Positions 38,141-47,794 of a stretch of 64,000 bases of DNA are shown one piece after another (within the stretch, counting starts at the first letter, position 1; every line of letters starts with the position of its first letter). The notes under the pieces are model-generated. The model was given only the letters and a program-made list of their open reading frames with translations. It did no database searches and was not told the DNA's origin. This DNA comes from Nitrosotalea sp. GTDB taxonomy: Archaea; Thermoproteota; Nitrososphaeria; Nitrososphaerales; Nitrosopumilaceae. Both the position numbers and the translations under genes were made by a program. The stretch covers positions 17,193-81,192 of the forward strand of contig JANWLA010000025.1 in the NCBI GenBank assembly GCA_025451075.1, written 5' to 3'.

Positions 38141-38644
38141 GTGTTGCAATCTAGTACCAAAACCATGTTGTTGACAATATCTGTCATGGGTATAGCCATG
38201 GCATTTGTCTTGGGACAAGTGGTACCAGCATTGGCACAAACAATTCCTACATCAAGTAATCTAGTTAAACGAGATTTTTCCACTACTGATGATCAACATA
38301 CTACTGCAATGTATGGTAACGACAAGGTATGTGGTGATCATCTATGTGCACCTGGTGAATGGGCAAAACTACAAGCAAGTCTAAATCAAGCCCAGATTGT
38401 ACATCCTGCACCGAACTCTACAAAAACCGTATCAGTATCATCTAATGTTACAACTACTGTATCAACAAACTCTACTTTACCAGTTCCATCTACACCTGTA
38501 ACGCCAACTCCAGTACCAACACCAATCCCAAGTCCACCTACTACACCAGCTTCTGTCTGCGCTGCAGTAAAGATGGCCATTGGTAACTCTACCGTATCAT
38601 CTGTTACTGCTGCCAAAGTAATGTCTGATCTTGGTTGCAGCTAA
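38141..38644 (+). CDS. Exported protein with VCGDHxCxPGE module and Pro/Thr-rich linker
   Basis: Signal peptide; DKVCGDHLCAPGEWAKLQASLNQAQ; TPVTPTPVPTPIPSPPTTP. Confidence 0.7.
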   Translation: MLQSSTKTMLLTISVMGIAMAFVLGQVVPALAQTIPTSSNLVKRDFSTTDDQHTTAMYGNDKVCGDHLCAPGEWAKLQASLNQAQIVHPAPNSTKTVSVSSNVTTTVSTNSTLPVPSTPVTPTPVPTPIPSPPTTPASVCAAVKMAIGNSTVSSVTAAKVMSDLGCS

Positions 38645-38745
38645 TAATATTTCGTAGAAACACTCTAAATATTTACAAATAATCAAGATATGCCTAGCTT
38701 GTTTTTTCTGAACATACAACATGTATTGTTATAGTAATTCGTATC

Positions 38746-40821
38746 ATGTTTATGTCCGGTACAACTAGCAAAACAAAGATGCAGACAGGAAAAGAATCCA
38801 CGTTCAAGTCTGTTGCTAACAAAAGAAATCTCCAAAATAATCAATCATATCGCGTTGATGAAAATACCGCTCTATCCAATCTGGATGAATTCTCTGAGCA
38901 AAACTATCAGGATCTGTATGATAAAACCCCCGGTCTATTGCGTTCTATAACTGTTGATGGGATAATCTTTGCATGCAATGAATTTTATGTAAAAAAACTC
39001 GGGTATCAAAAAAATGAGGTAATGGGAAAGTCTATCTTTGAGCACACTGCGGAAAAAAGCATCAAAAACCTAAGAGATGAAATGGCACGCTGGAAAGCCA
39101 CTCATAAAGTATCTAATCTAGAGATCTGGATGCAAAGAAAGGACGGGTCAACCTTTCCAATTCTGCTAACTGGAACAAGCTTGTTTGACAAGGATAAAAA
39201 ATTGATTGGCAGAACATCTGTTCTAGTTGACCTGACTGAAATTCATAAAGCCCGAAAAATGCTAGATTCCAATCACGGGCAAATAAAAAAGCAGATTGAC
39301 GAACTCAAAAAATCAAACACGCTCCTTGTAAAGACTGAGCAAAAATACAGGGATCTGTACGAAAACTCACCGGATCTTTTACGAACAATAAACTTGGAAG
39401 GGATAATTATTGACTGCAACAACTCTTACTGCAAGTATCTTGGATATACAAAAAAAGAAATAATTGGAATGGCTGTGTTTGATTTTGTAGCACCTCAAAG
39501 CACAGATGCATACGTGAATTCATTTGAAACGTGGAAGGCTACTGGAACTGTTTCAAATAAAAAGGTCTGGTTCAAAAGAAAGGATAACTCTGAGTTTCTT
39601 GGACTGATAAACGCCACTAACTTGTATGATTTTGATGGAAAATTAATTGGAAGTAACACTACGATACGTGACATAAGTGACTTGCATGAGATACGAAAAA
39701 CTCTTGAGGATAGTGAAAAAAAACTCAAGCAACGAAACGAAGCGCTTACCACTGCATATGATCACCTGCTGGAAACAGAACAAAGATACCGCACCCTTTA
39801 TGAAAAATCACCTGATCTTTTACGTACCGTTGACCTGGCTGAAAATATCGTTGACTGTAACGATGCCTACTGTTCAAGTCTTGGCTATTCAAGAGAAGAA
39901 ATTATTGGAAAATCGCTTCTCACTCATGTGGCAGAAAAAAGCATCAAAGACCTAGAGGCTGCATTGATAGAGTGGGATCGTACTGGTTTTATTGAAAATA
40001 GAGAGATATGGCTCCAAAGAAAAAATGGTGATACTTTTCCAACATTGCTTCTTTCAACAAATCTCTATGATACAAATGGAAAACTGACTGGACGCATTGG
40101 CGCACTACGAGACATGTCTGCCATTTATCATGCTAAAAAAGAAATTGAAGAGCATAAAACAAGGAGGCTTTCTGCAATAGGGGAACTCTCTGCCCGCATA
40201 GCACATGATCTTCGAAACCCATTATCTGTGATAAACAACACACTTGAAATAATTAAAATCCAGAATCCAAATTTTGAGAAAGACAATCAGGAAAAGTTTG
40301 ACAGAATTGAGCGTGCCGTAAAAAGGATGACTCATCAGTTAGAAGAGGTAATGGATTATGTTGTACCGCATCCACTGCACCTCCAAAATGTTTCTCTGCT
40401 TGATATTCTAAATTCTGCAGTATCAAATGTAAAGACAATTGGAACTGAAATCCACGTACCACAAAATGATGTAAGCGTGATGTGTGACTCTGAAAAGCTA
40501 GAAATTGTCTTTACAAATCTGCTGCTAAATGCAACACAGGCAATGAATAGCTGTGGAAGCATATATCTTCGAATAAAAGATGGCGTGGCAACCATTGATC
40601 ACGGCAGAGGTTTTACCATAATTGAAATCGAAGATACGGGCCCTGGTATTCCAAAGAGTGTACTGCCCAAAATATTTGATCCACTGTTTACAACCCGACA
40701 GATAGGTACAGGATTGGGGCTTGTGAGCTGTAAAAATATTATTGAAAAACATGGTGGTTCTATTAATATCAAAACCGAAGTCAACAAAGGTACGACATTT
40801 ATCCTCAGTATACCAAAATAG
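38746..40821 (+). CDS. Triple-PAS histidine kinase
   Basis: Three PAS copies (YQDLYDKTPGLLRSI, YRDLYENSPDLLRTI, YRTLYEKSPDLLRTV); ARIAHDLRNPLSVI; GTGLGLVSCKNIIEKHGG. Confidence 0.9.
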   Translation: MFMSGTTSKTKMQTGKESTFKSVANKRNLQNNQSYRVDENTALSNLDEFSEQNYQDLYDKTPGLLRSITVDGIIFACNEFYVKKLGYQKNEVMGKSIFEHTAEKSIKNLRDEMARWKATHKVSNLEIWMQRKDGSTFPILLTGTSLFDKDKKLIGRTSVLVDLTEIHKARKMLDSNHGQIKKQIDELKKSNTLLVKTEQKYRDLYENSPDLLRTINLEGIIIDCNNSYCKYLGYTKKEIIGMAVFDFVAPQSTDAYVNSFETWKATGTVSNKKVWFKRKDNSEFLGLINATNLYDFDGKLIGSNTTIRDISDLHEIRKTLEDSEKKLKQRNEALTTAYDHLLETEQRYRTLYEKSPDLLRTVDLAENIVDCNDAYCSSLGYSREEIIGKSLLTHVAEKSIKDLEAALIEWDRTGFIENREIWLQRKNGDTFPTLLLSTNLYDTNGKLTGRIGALRDMSAIYHAKKEIEEHKTRRLSAIGELSARIAHDLRNPLSVINNTLEIIKIQNPNFEKDNQEKFDRIERAVKRMTHQLEEVMDYVVPHPLHLQNVSLLDILNSAVSNVKTIGTEIHVPQNDVSVMCDSEKLEIVFTNLLLNATQAMNSCGSIYLRIKDGVATIDHGRGFTIIEIEDTGPGIPKSVLPKIFDPLFTTRQIGTGLGLVSCKNIIEKHGGSINIKTEVNKGTTFILSIPK

Positions 40822-40861
40822 TAAATTTGAAAAAATGACTCAGTTGCTATATCTTTGAGAC

Positions 40862-41425
40862 CTAGTCTCCTTCTGGGAATTGATAGAATGTAGGCATGTT
40901 CTGAGGAACGTCTCCGTACACCAGTACAATTTCATCATGTGCATTCATTACCGTATTGTTCAAGTTTGTGCTGACCAAGTTACCGTTTACAAAAATTTCT
41001 GGACCATTAGAAACTACAGGATATCCACTCTTAGTTGATTTCCAAATGTCAAAAAATTCTCCTATTGTAAAGTCTTTTTGTTGGGGTGATTCAATGTGAA
41101 CGATACCGTCAGGCGTGTGAGTATGCAACCAATACAGGCATGTGTTTTCCAATCCTATCTGAGCAGGAACTGGAGCATGTTGGCCGTTGATAAAAATATC
41201 CATATGTGCATGAATGTGAAATGTTGTGTATTCTTGGGTTTCACAGGGTATGCCATCAATTGATGCAAAACTGCTGTCAACGGTATTGTCTGATTTATGC
41301 ACGGCATAAGCTACACCTACTATTATGGCAGCAATGACTCCTAGTGCAATGAACTTGTTTCTACTAGAAGATGGTTTTGTTTTAATCTCCTTTGGGTTGC
41401 TCTTGTCTTTTTTTATCTTGGTCAT
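40862..41425 (-). CDS. Membrane-anchored His-rich protein, putative metal binding
   Basis: TM anchor; FHIHAHMDIFING...CLYWLHTHTPDGIVHIESP. Confidence 0.65.
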   Translation of the reverse strand: MTKIKKDKSNPKEIKTKPSSSRNKFIALGVIAAIIVGVAYAVHKSDNTVDSSFASIDGIPCETQEYTTFHIHAHMDIFINGQHAPVPAQIGLENTCLYWLHTHTPDGIVHIESPQQKDFTIGEFFDIWKSTKSGYPVVSNGPEIFVNGNLVSTNLNNTVMNAHDEIVLVYGDVPQNMPTFYQFPEGD

Positions 41426-41507
41426 GCTGTATTAGTACACGTTTTCAATTCAAGTATTAATATATTTCAACATGCGGTGATTCATAAAACTTCTCTAATG
41501 TAATGAC

Positions 41508-41681
41508 TCAGATCATCTTGTAGGCTCTGTTGTAAAAATGCATGATGACAAGTCCTATTATTGCAGATAACGTTGTAACTGTAAAACCAACAGTAGGAAA
41601 TGAAACCATTAGTGGCATAAACGATGTCCTTCTATCTATCATTGTTGCTGCAAAACTCAAAAACATTGATTTGAACATCAT
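41508..41681 (-). CDS. 57-aa small membrane protein
   Basis: MMFKSMFLSFAATMIDRRTSFMPLMVSFPTVGFTVTTLSAIIGLVIMHFYNRAYKMI; start overlaps stop of upstream minus-strand gene; not in ORF track. Confidence 0.5.
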   Translation of the reverse strand: MMFKSMFLSFAATMIDRRTSFMPLMVSFPTVGFTVTTLSAIIGLVIMHFYNRAYKMI

Positions 41682-41908
41682 TTGATCATTGACCTGAGCT
41701 GCTCAGGGGTTGCATGCATGATCTCAAATTTTGAGTATGACTTATTCAATTTCTTGTTCATCAAGACAATGCTCATGCCTCTTGGTATCTCTTTTCGTGA
41801 ACTCAAGAACCTCTGATATTGCTCTTTTTCCTCACTAGTACAAAATACGGTCTCATAGTTGCTTGAAACCCATATTTCGTCAAATACTTCTTCACTCATG
41901 CTCATCAT
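41678..41908 (-). CDS. Small hypothetical protein
   Basis: 76-aa ORF coupled to the downstream membrane microprotein. Confidence 0.5.
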   Translation of the reverse strand: MMSMSEEVFDEIWVSSNYETVFCTSEEKEQYQRFLSSRKEIPRGMSIVLMNKKLNKSYSKFEIMHATPEQLRSMIK

Positions 41909-42210
41909 GCCCTTAACTACGCTTGAGAACCTATAAGGAATTGCGACACATTGTTCAGTAACAAAGTTACTCTAGCTATATTCACTAGGTGTGACTCTTG
42001 CAAGCACGGCAAAACGATATTTTCAGTGAATTTATCTTTTAGTAAGGAATCCTACGTTTCTTTTTTTAATTGTAATCTGGTATATTATTGTCAGGCAAAC
42101 GGGAAGATCTCCTGTGAGGAAAAAGAACCCAGATCCATCCCCATATGATGTGAACCTGTTTGCCTTAACTTGTAATCATCTTATATCCTGTATGTGATAT
42201 ATTTTTTGCA

Positions 42211-42588
42211 ATGCCTGATCTTGATGATCTGACAAAAGCAAAGATAGTTGCGCTAATCTTGGATAAAAAGACAGAGCAGGCACTAGAGCAGCTGAGTATA
42301 TTGTATAAAGTTGATACACCGCAAATCGCGGTTGGTACCATAAAAAAGAAACGAAGAACCGTCTATGCCGTATATGTTGTGCAAGAAAAAAAGATCTATG
42401 CATTAAACTCTGACATATTCTACAACCCGTTTATTATTTTACACGAGTACTATCATCATATTCGTTCAAAGTTTGGAACGCATAGGGGTTCAGAAAAACA
42501 CGCAAACATGTATGCACAACAATTCATTGATTCATACGTAAGCATTGTAGAAAAATTACATCAAGACAGGTCTATGAAATCAAAATAG
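42211..42588 (+). CDS. HExxH putative metallopeptidase-like protein
   Basis: FIILHEYYHHIRSKFGTHRGSEKHANMYAQQFIDSYV. Confidence 0.65.
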   Translation: MPDLDDLTKAKIVALILDKKTEQALEQLSILYKVDTPQIAVGTIKKKRRTVYAVYVVQEKKIYALNSDIFYNPFIILHEYYHHIRSKFGTHRGSEKHANMYAQQFIDSYVSIVEKLHQDRSMKSK

Positions 42589-42594
42589 ATTTTT

Positions 42595-42981
42595 TTATAT
42601 TGTATTGTGGGATACGTCAAGATTTTTTACATGATTTATGGCTTTGAGCAGATTTTTTATCGTAGATGAAAAACTTCCATTTACCATGATTACAAGTGTG
42701 TCCTGTCCAGTTGGTATTGATATTATCCTGAGGTTTTCCCTCTCTGTAATTGTATATTTTACCGGCCCAAAACTCTCATCATAATCATGCTGCATCGATT
42801 GGTACAGTGTGAGCGACATGAAAAACATCTCCTTTTGCTCTTCTGAGAATTTTAATCCATTCTTTGTTCTCTGGTCTACAAGGCGACCATTTCTGGTTAC
42901 AAGTCCTACAAATTCAACTCCAGGAACTGTGATGTACTCATCAAGGTCTGCTACGGCGACATTTTGAGACATGCTTTTCAA
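42595..42981 (-). CDS. Roadblock/longin-like small protein
   Basis: VEFVGLVTRNGRLVDQRTKNGL...FGPVKYTITERENLRIISIP...TLVIMV. Confidence 0.6.
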   Translation of the reverse strand: MKSMSQNVAVADLDEYITVPGVEFVGLVTRNGRLVDQRTKNGLKFSEEQKEMFFMSLTLYQSMQHDYDESFGPVKYTITERENLRIISIPTGQDTLVIMVNGSFSSTIKNLLKAINHVKNLDVSHNTI

Positions 42982-43124
42982 CTCTATAGTAATCGGCTCC
43001 GTTGCTAATAAAACTGATCACATTGGTGTGTAGTCACACATCAAGGCTCAATAGAATGTTGATTATAAAAAAATGAATTAATCCAAGATTAACAAGTATT
43101 ATCTGCAAGTTTTTGTTACGTGGA

Positions 43125-43703
43125 ATGATGATGAGAATTCCACATTTTGCAATTATGGCAATGTTGGCTGGAGTGCTCTTTGGTATAGTTCCAGTTGCAA
43201 ACGCATACACATCTGATGCAACCAATTCGCCAATTGTGATATCTCCTGATACCTTGTCGCCAAACTCACAGGTCAATATCTTGATTCATGCACCTGATTT
43301 TAATTCCAATCCGTATGCCATTGATACAATTGGGGAAGGTGGAAGCAAGGTCGTAATATCAACAAGGGAAGCAAGCATTCCGTACCGACTTGTGGAAACA
43401 GGACCTAACACCGGAGACTTTGCAGGCTATATCATCTTGTCATCTACAACTTCACAGTGCTCACCTGTATGCGGCCCAACCGATGGATTTTTGGCAGCAG
43501 GGGGCGATGATGCAATCATGGTTACATTTATGGACGATAATGGGCGCATCATCGCAACTTCCTCGTCTGGCCAAAACCCTACTATCGTAAATCATGGGGC
43601 TGTGCCTGAGTTTTCCTTTGCGGGACTAGAACTGCTTGTGGGTGTCATGTTATTGGTATTAATCTCACAAGCGAACTTTATACGACAAAAATTCATCAAT
43701 TAA
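43125..43703 (+). CDS. Exported protein with PEF-type C-terminal tail
   Basis: Signal peptide; C-terminal AVPEFSFAGLELLVGVMLLVLISQANFIRQK; start moved from 43113 to an ATG. Confidence 0.7.
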   Translation: MMMRIPHFAIMAMLAGVLFGIVPVANAYTSDATNSPIVISPDTLSPNSQVNILIHAPDFNSNPYAIDTIGEGGSKVVISTREASIPYRLVETGPNTGDFAGYIILSSTTSQCSPVCGPTDGFLAAGGDDAIMVTFMDDNGRIIATSSSGQNPTIVNHGAVPEFSFAGLELLVGVMLLVLISQANFIRQKFIN

Positions 43704-43707
43704 AGAC

Positions 43708-43947
43708 ATGGGACCAAAAAAGAAGGCAAAAAATGCACAATGCAAAAGGTGTCTGAATCAATTTCTCGAAAAAGAGATCTATACAATTCAACAGTTCCAG
43801 TACAGAAAATCTCCCACATATGACTGGACAAGAGAATTCTTTACCGGATTGAAGATAGGTGAATGGGATTCTTTTTGTGAGGACTGTGTGTTATACTATG
43901 GAAAAATATCACACGATGCATGGATGGAGCGTTCCAAAAACAAGTGA
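43708..43947 (+). CDS. Small Cys-pair (putative zinc-binding) protein
   Basis: CKRC...CEDC in 79 aa. Confidence 0.5.
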   Translation: MGPKKKAKNAQCKRCLNQFLEKEIYTIQQFQYRKSPTYDWTREFFTGLKIGEWDSFCEDCVLYYGKISHDAWMERSKNK

Positions 43948-43949
43948 TA

Positions 43950-44945
43950 TTATTTCAAATACTCGTCCATGAATGAAAGTGTCTTGTTCCATGCATCACT
44001 TGTTTGCTTTGGAGCATAATTTGCACCAGATGGATTTGCAAATGCATGGCCTAGTCCCGGATAAATATAAATCTGGTTTTTAATTCCTAATGTATCAAGA
44101 TCGGATTTGAACTTTTTTATCATATCAACTGAAATTGACTGGTCCTTGTCACCATAAAATCCCAAGACCGGCCACTTGATTGCTGATAGTTCTGTAGTGT
44201 TTGTAATCGGCTGGCCATAGAAGAATATGGTTGCATCAAGATTATTGCTATCTAGTGCATAGTTTAATGACTGACTTCCTCCAAAGCACCATCCTATTGT
44301 TGCAACCTTGGTTACGTTATAGTTCTGCCTGAGAAGATTTACTGCAGAGCCAATGTTTACCATTCCCTTTTGCTCATCAAAAGAAAGCAAGAGTTTCCTT
44401 GCACCATCTGATGTCATAGCAACTTGTCCTGCATACAGATCTACTGCTAGGGCAACATAACCATGTGAAGCAAGCCCTCTTGCCATGCTCTTGATGTTAT
44501 CGTTTAGACCCCACCATTCGTGAATCAGTATCACTCCTGGAAAGTTGCCTTTCTGCATAGGTTCTGCCAAGTAGCCAGTGGTATTTTCAAAGTACTTTAC
44601 TGGTCCTGTCTTAATCTCAAGGGGTCCGCCATCAAACATGTCCGAGTTCTTGACGCCTCCAGCGGTATAATCCGGCAGGATGTGGATTGCCCAGCCTCTT
44701 TCAATCAATATTGCCTCATTGCCTTGCTTTACGCATGCAGGACTGCCATCGCTTTTTTTCATGACTAACTGCAAACCGTCTGGACAAATGATCTGGTCTA
44801 TTGGAATGTGCATCTTTGCCTGCTGTAGTGGTGTTGACAAACGTATTTTTTCAGAAGCTGCATCCACGTTGTTGGCATACTGCAGTGTAAACCATGATGA
44901 CGCTAAAACAATTATCAAGAAAATTGCAACTAGTTTTTGGAGCAT
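43950..44945 (-). CDS. Exported dienelactone hydrolase family protein with N-terminal 'SPACV...RGW' module
   Basis: STPLQQAKMHIPIDQIICPDGLQLVMKKSDGSPACVKQGNEAILIERGW; GVILIHEWWGLNDNIKSMARGLASHGYVALAVDLYAG; TIGWCFGGSQSLNYAL. Confidence 0.9.
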   Translation of the reverse strand: MLQKLVAIFLIIVLASSWFTLQYANNVDAASEKIRLSTPLQQAKMHIPIDQIICPDGLQLVMKKSDGSPACVKQGNEAILIERGWAIHILPDYTAGGVKNSDMFDGGPLEIKTGPVKYFENTTGYLAEPMQKGNFPGVILIHEWWGLNDNIKSMARGLASHGYVALAVDLYAGQVAMTSDGARKLLLSFDEQKGMVNIGSAVNLLRQNYNVTKVATIGWCFGGSQSLNYALDSNNLDATIFFYGQPITNTTELSAIKWPVLGFYGDKDQSISVDMIKKFKSDLDTLGIKNQIYIYPGLGHAFANPSGANYAPKQTSDAWNKTLSFMDEYLK

Positions 44946-45131
44946 AAAATGTGATATGCAAATTATAATTTAAACTTGAATTATACCTTCAAGGTAACAC
45001 AATATCTTTGTCACAAACTTTACAATTGGATTCTGAAAATTACCTGTAAGACCATTACCATGTCGTATCTTTCATATGGAATCTAATTCTATATGGATAA
45101 TGTTCTAAACATGTGATGCCGTAATGGAACC

Positions 45132-45254
45132 ATGTCATCAATTGAATCAGAAGATATTGCAGAGCCTGTAACTTCAAACACTGAAACAATTCAAGAAGTT
45201 AAAGAAGATGCAGCAGATACAATAGACCAAGAAGAAACTCCTGAACTAGAATAA
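45132..45254 (+). CDS. 40-aa acidic microprotein
   Basis: MSSIESEDIAEPVTSNTETIQEVKEDAADTIDQEETPELE; below ORF-track cut-off. Confidence 0.35.
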   Translation: MSSIESEDIAEPVTSNTETIQEVKEDAADTIDQEETPELE

Positions 45255-45382
45255 TCACTAGTTTATTTTTTCCTAGTACATGCTTTCATTTTTCTTCTTT
45301 GGGTTTTTTATGTTTTGAAACATTGACACCAGTCTAGTGTGTAAAATTTGGTAAAACGTGTGCTATTCTTATATGCAATCAA

Positions 45383-45784
45383 GTGTATATACTACCCGTG
45401 TCCCAAATTGCACGATATCTGGACAAGATTCTAGAAAACGTCATGCATACTGACAAGCAAATCAGATATGCGACAATCTTTGACAATGATGGAAAAGAGA
45501 TAATCACTAGCGTGCGTGAGGGAGTAGAGCCATTTCTAAATGAGGTCGATACAAAAGAGACACTTCATTATGCTGCAAATGCCTGGAAGATACGCCGAAC
45601 CTTTGAGCCAAAAGTTGGAAAAGGTAAGTATGTTTTGGCAGTGTATGAGAAACTAAGGCGACTGACAATGCCTGTTGGAGACAAGTATCTCTTAATGGTA
45701 ACATGGGGAATTGAAGGAGGCTCTGCTCAAATCATTGAACACCTGGAAAACATGTTTTCAGGCGATCCGACAAGAGATTGGTAA
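45383..45784 (+). CDS. Roadblock/longin-like small protein
   Basis: ILENVMHTDKQIRYATIFDNDGKEIITSVREGVEPFL...YEKLRRLTMPVGDKYLLMVTW. Confidence 0.6.
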   Translation: MYILPVSQIARYLDKILENVMHTDKQIRYATIFDNDGKEIITSVREGVEPFLNEVDTKETLHYAANAWKIRRTFEPKVGKGKYVLAVYEKLRRLTMPVGDKYLLMVTWGIEGGSAQIIEHLENMFSGDPTRDW

Positions 45785-45805
45785 TTGATAAAAAACTAAC
45801 GAGTT

Positions 45806-46735
45806 CTAACTGCTGTCTACTGGAAGTAATTTTTCAATATGTTTTGGTAATGTGATGGTAAAGGTCGTGGGATTGTTTGATGCTTGTATTGTACCATGGT
45901 GCTGCTCAACTATATTTTTACAACTTGGCAGGCCAAGTCCTGTTCCGTGCTGCTTTGTGGTAAATAATGGCTCAAATATCTTGGTTAGAAGATCTTCTGG
46001 AATTGCAGGACCTGAATTTTGAATCTGGATCTGAACCTGGTCGTCAATTTTCTCAATGAACTTGATTGTGATTTTCCCCTCTGTCTCTCCAATGGATTGG
46101 ACTGCATTAATTATCAAATTGTAAAACACTGATTCCAGTTTTACGTCATCAAAATTTAGCGTAATGTCATTTTGTGGCAATATTGTTTTAATATTGGAAG
46201 GAATTTTGATTGTCGCAATTGAATGAGCGATGACTTTGGTCAAAGAATGCTCTTCTAAATGCAATGGTTGGGTCCTTGCAAAATTTAGTATGTCTCCTAT
46301 CATCCCGCTCATGTTAAAAATGGCACGGTCCATTCTTGCAATATGATCTAAAATTTCTGGACTGAGTTGATCTTTGTATTTTATGTTCAGCAAGTCTATT
46401 GAGTTTTTAATTATTGCCATCGGGTTTCTGAGGTCGTGGCTAATGTTTGAGCTCATTTGGCCAAGTGTTACAAGTTTCTCGATCTTTATGGTATTCTCAG
46501 TCTTGATTTGGTGGACTTCGTTGATAAAATCGCACTTGAAACCTACTGCCTCATGGTGTTTCCATATTGATTCCTCGTCTGGAGCATCCAGCACACAGTA
46601 AAGATTGCTTTCGTTTTTGTTGAAAAACAACTCTAGGTGGGTTACCCCAAACTCATCCTTGGGCAAATTGACAAGTCGTTCTATCTCCTCTTGTGTAACT
46701 CCTTTTGAATCATGACCATCGATAAATATGGGCAA
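45806..46735 (-). CDS. Histidine kinase with N-terminal DUF4242-like (SCO4226-type) domain
   Basis: MPIFIDGHDSKGVTQEEIERL...GVTHLELFFNKNESNLYCVLDAPDEESIWKHHEAVGF; SSNISHDLRNPMAII; GTGLGLPSCKNIVEQHHG. Confidence 0.8.
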   Translation of the reverse strand: MPIFIDGHDSKGVTQEEIERLVNLPKDEFGVTHLELFFNKNESNLYCVLDAPDEESIWKHHEAVGFKCDFINEVHQIKTENTIKIEKLVTLGQMSSNISHDLRNPMAIIKNSIDLLNIKYKDQLSPEILDHIARMDRAIFNMSGMIGDILNFARTQPLHLEEHSLTKVIAHSIATIKIPSNIKTILPQNDITLNFDDVKLESVFYNLIINAVQSIGETEGKITIKFIEKIDDQVQIQIQNSGPAIPEDLLTKIFEPLFTTKQHGTGLGLPSCKNIVEQHHGTIQASNNPTTFTITLPKHIEKLLPVDSS

Positions 46736-46994
46736 TTAAGATATAGATCAAAATGAATCATAAATACTTTGAGTATCATGTGTTGCAAGTTGCCAAAATA
46801 AAATGGTTTTTGTCATGCCTTTTGTCTTAAAAATAATTTAATCCTGTAATACTTGATGTGGCTTGCATTTCAAAAATTATATTATTATTGTATTTTGCTG
46901 TACTGTGATTATGCCATTTGTATAATCATCTGATGCAAAATCCCTTCTGCAAAAATCTTGTTATTAAAATAGGCCTAGATTGATTATGTTTTGC

Positions 46995-47396
46995 ATGGGC
47001 ACTGCTGACCATAATACCTGGTATAGTACAGGTAATGAAAGTGCAAAGCACGGAGATAGCGAGGATGCATTAATTGCATATGATAAAGCACTTGAGCTAG
47101 ATCCAAACCATGTGAGCGCCTGGAATAACAAGGGAATTGTTTTGGCTAGACTAAAGAGATTTGAAGAATCCATTGTATGCTACGACAAGGCCATCGAATT
47201 GAATCCTCAATATGCAAATGCTTGGTACAACAAGGCAAATGCACTACGAAATTTTGGCCAGTCTCTAGTTGACAAGGCAAATGATGATCGTACAAATGCT
47301 CCCAAACTGGTAAATAGATCAATTGCGTTATTTGACACTGCGGACAAGTGTTATGACAAAGGCGACATCCTCTCGGGAAAAAAACGTGAATCTTGA
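46995..47396 (+). CDS. TPR-repeat protein
   Basis: ALIAYDKALELDPNHVSAWNNKGIVLARLKRFEESIVCYDKAIELNPQYANAWYNKANAL. Confidence 0.85.
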   Translation: MGTADHNTWYSTGNESAKHGDSEDALIAYDKALELDPNHVSAWNNKGIVLARLKRFEESIVCYDKAIELNPQYANAWYNKANALRNFGQSLVDKANDDRTNAPKLVNRSIALFDTADKCYDKGDILSGKKRES

Positions 47397-47742
47397 AAAG
47401 ATCTGCAATGATATCATGCAGTCTGATGAAGACATTACACTTGTTGCCGTCTCATATCGTGCAGAATACAGCTTCAAAGAGCGAGAGGGCGTAAAAAGTC
47501 TGCAAACAAGAGAAGAGATAGAAAAATCACTAGCCGATGCTTCATTGAGGTGGGTGACTCGAAGATCCCACAGGACACTTGGTGAGCCAATCTATGCCAT
47601 GGCAAAATATGAAAAGGCAAAACGCATAACTGCTCCGCTTGGAAGATATGGCATAATTTTATGTGTAGTGCATCCAAATTCTGATGCAGAAAAGATTGCA
47701 ACAGCACTTGTCAAAATTATAAAAAAATATCCAGACTTTTAA
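47386..47742 (+). CDS. Roadblock/longin-like small protein
   Basis: VNLEKICNDIMQSDEDITLVAVSYRAEYSFKEREGV...YEKAKRITAPLGRYGIILCVV; GTG start overlapping the TPR gene. Confidence 0.6.
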   Translation: MNLEKICNDIMQSDEDITLVAVSYRAEYSFKEREGVKSLQTREEIEKSLADASLRWVTRRSHRTLGEPIYAMAKYEKAKRITAPLGRYGIILCVVHPNSDAEKIATALVKIIKKYPDF

Positions 47743-47794
47743 AATTTAGTACCTTTTCTATTGTATTCCTGTCGCAACTAATTGTAAATAAAAT

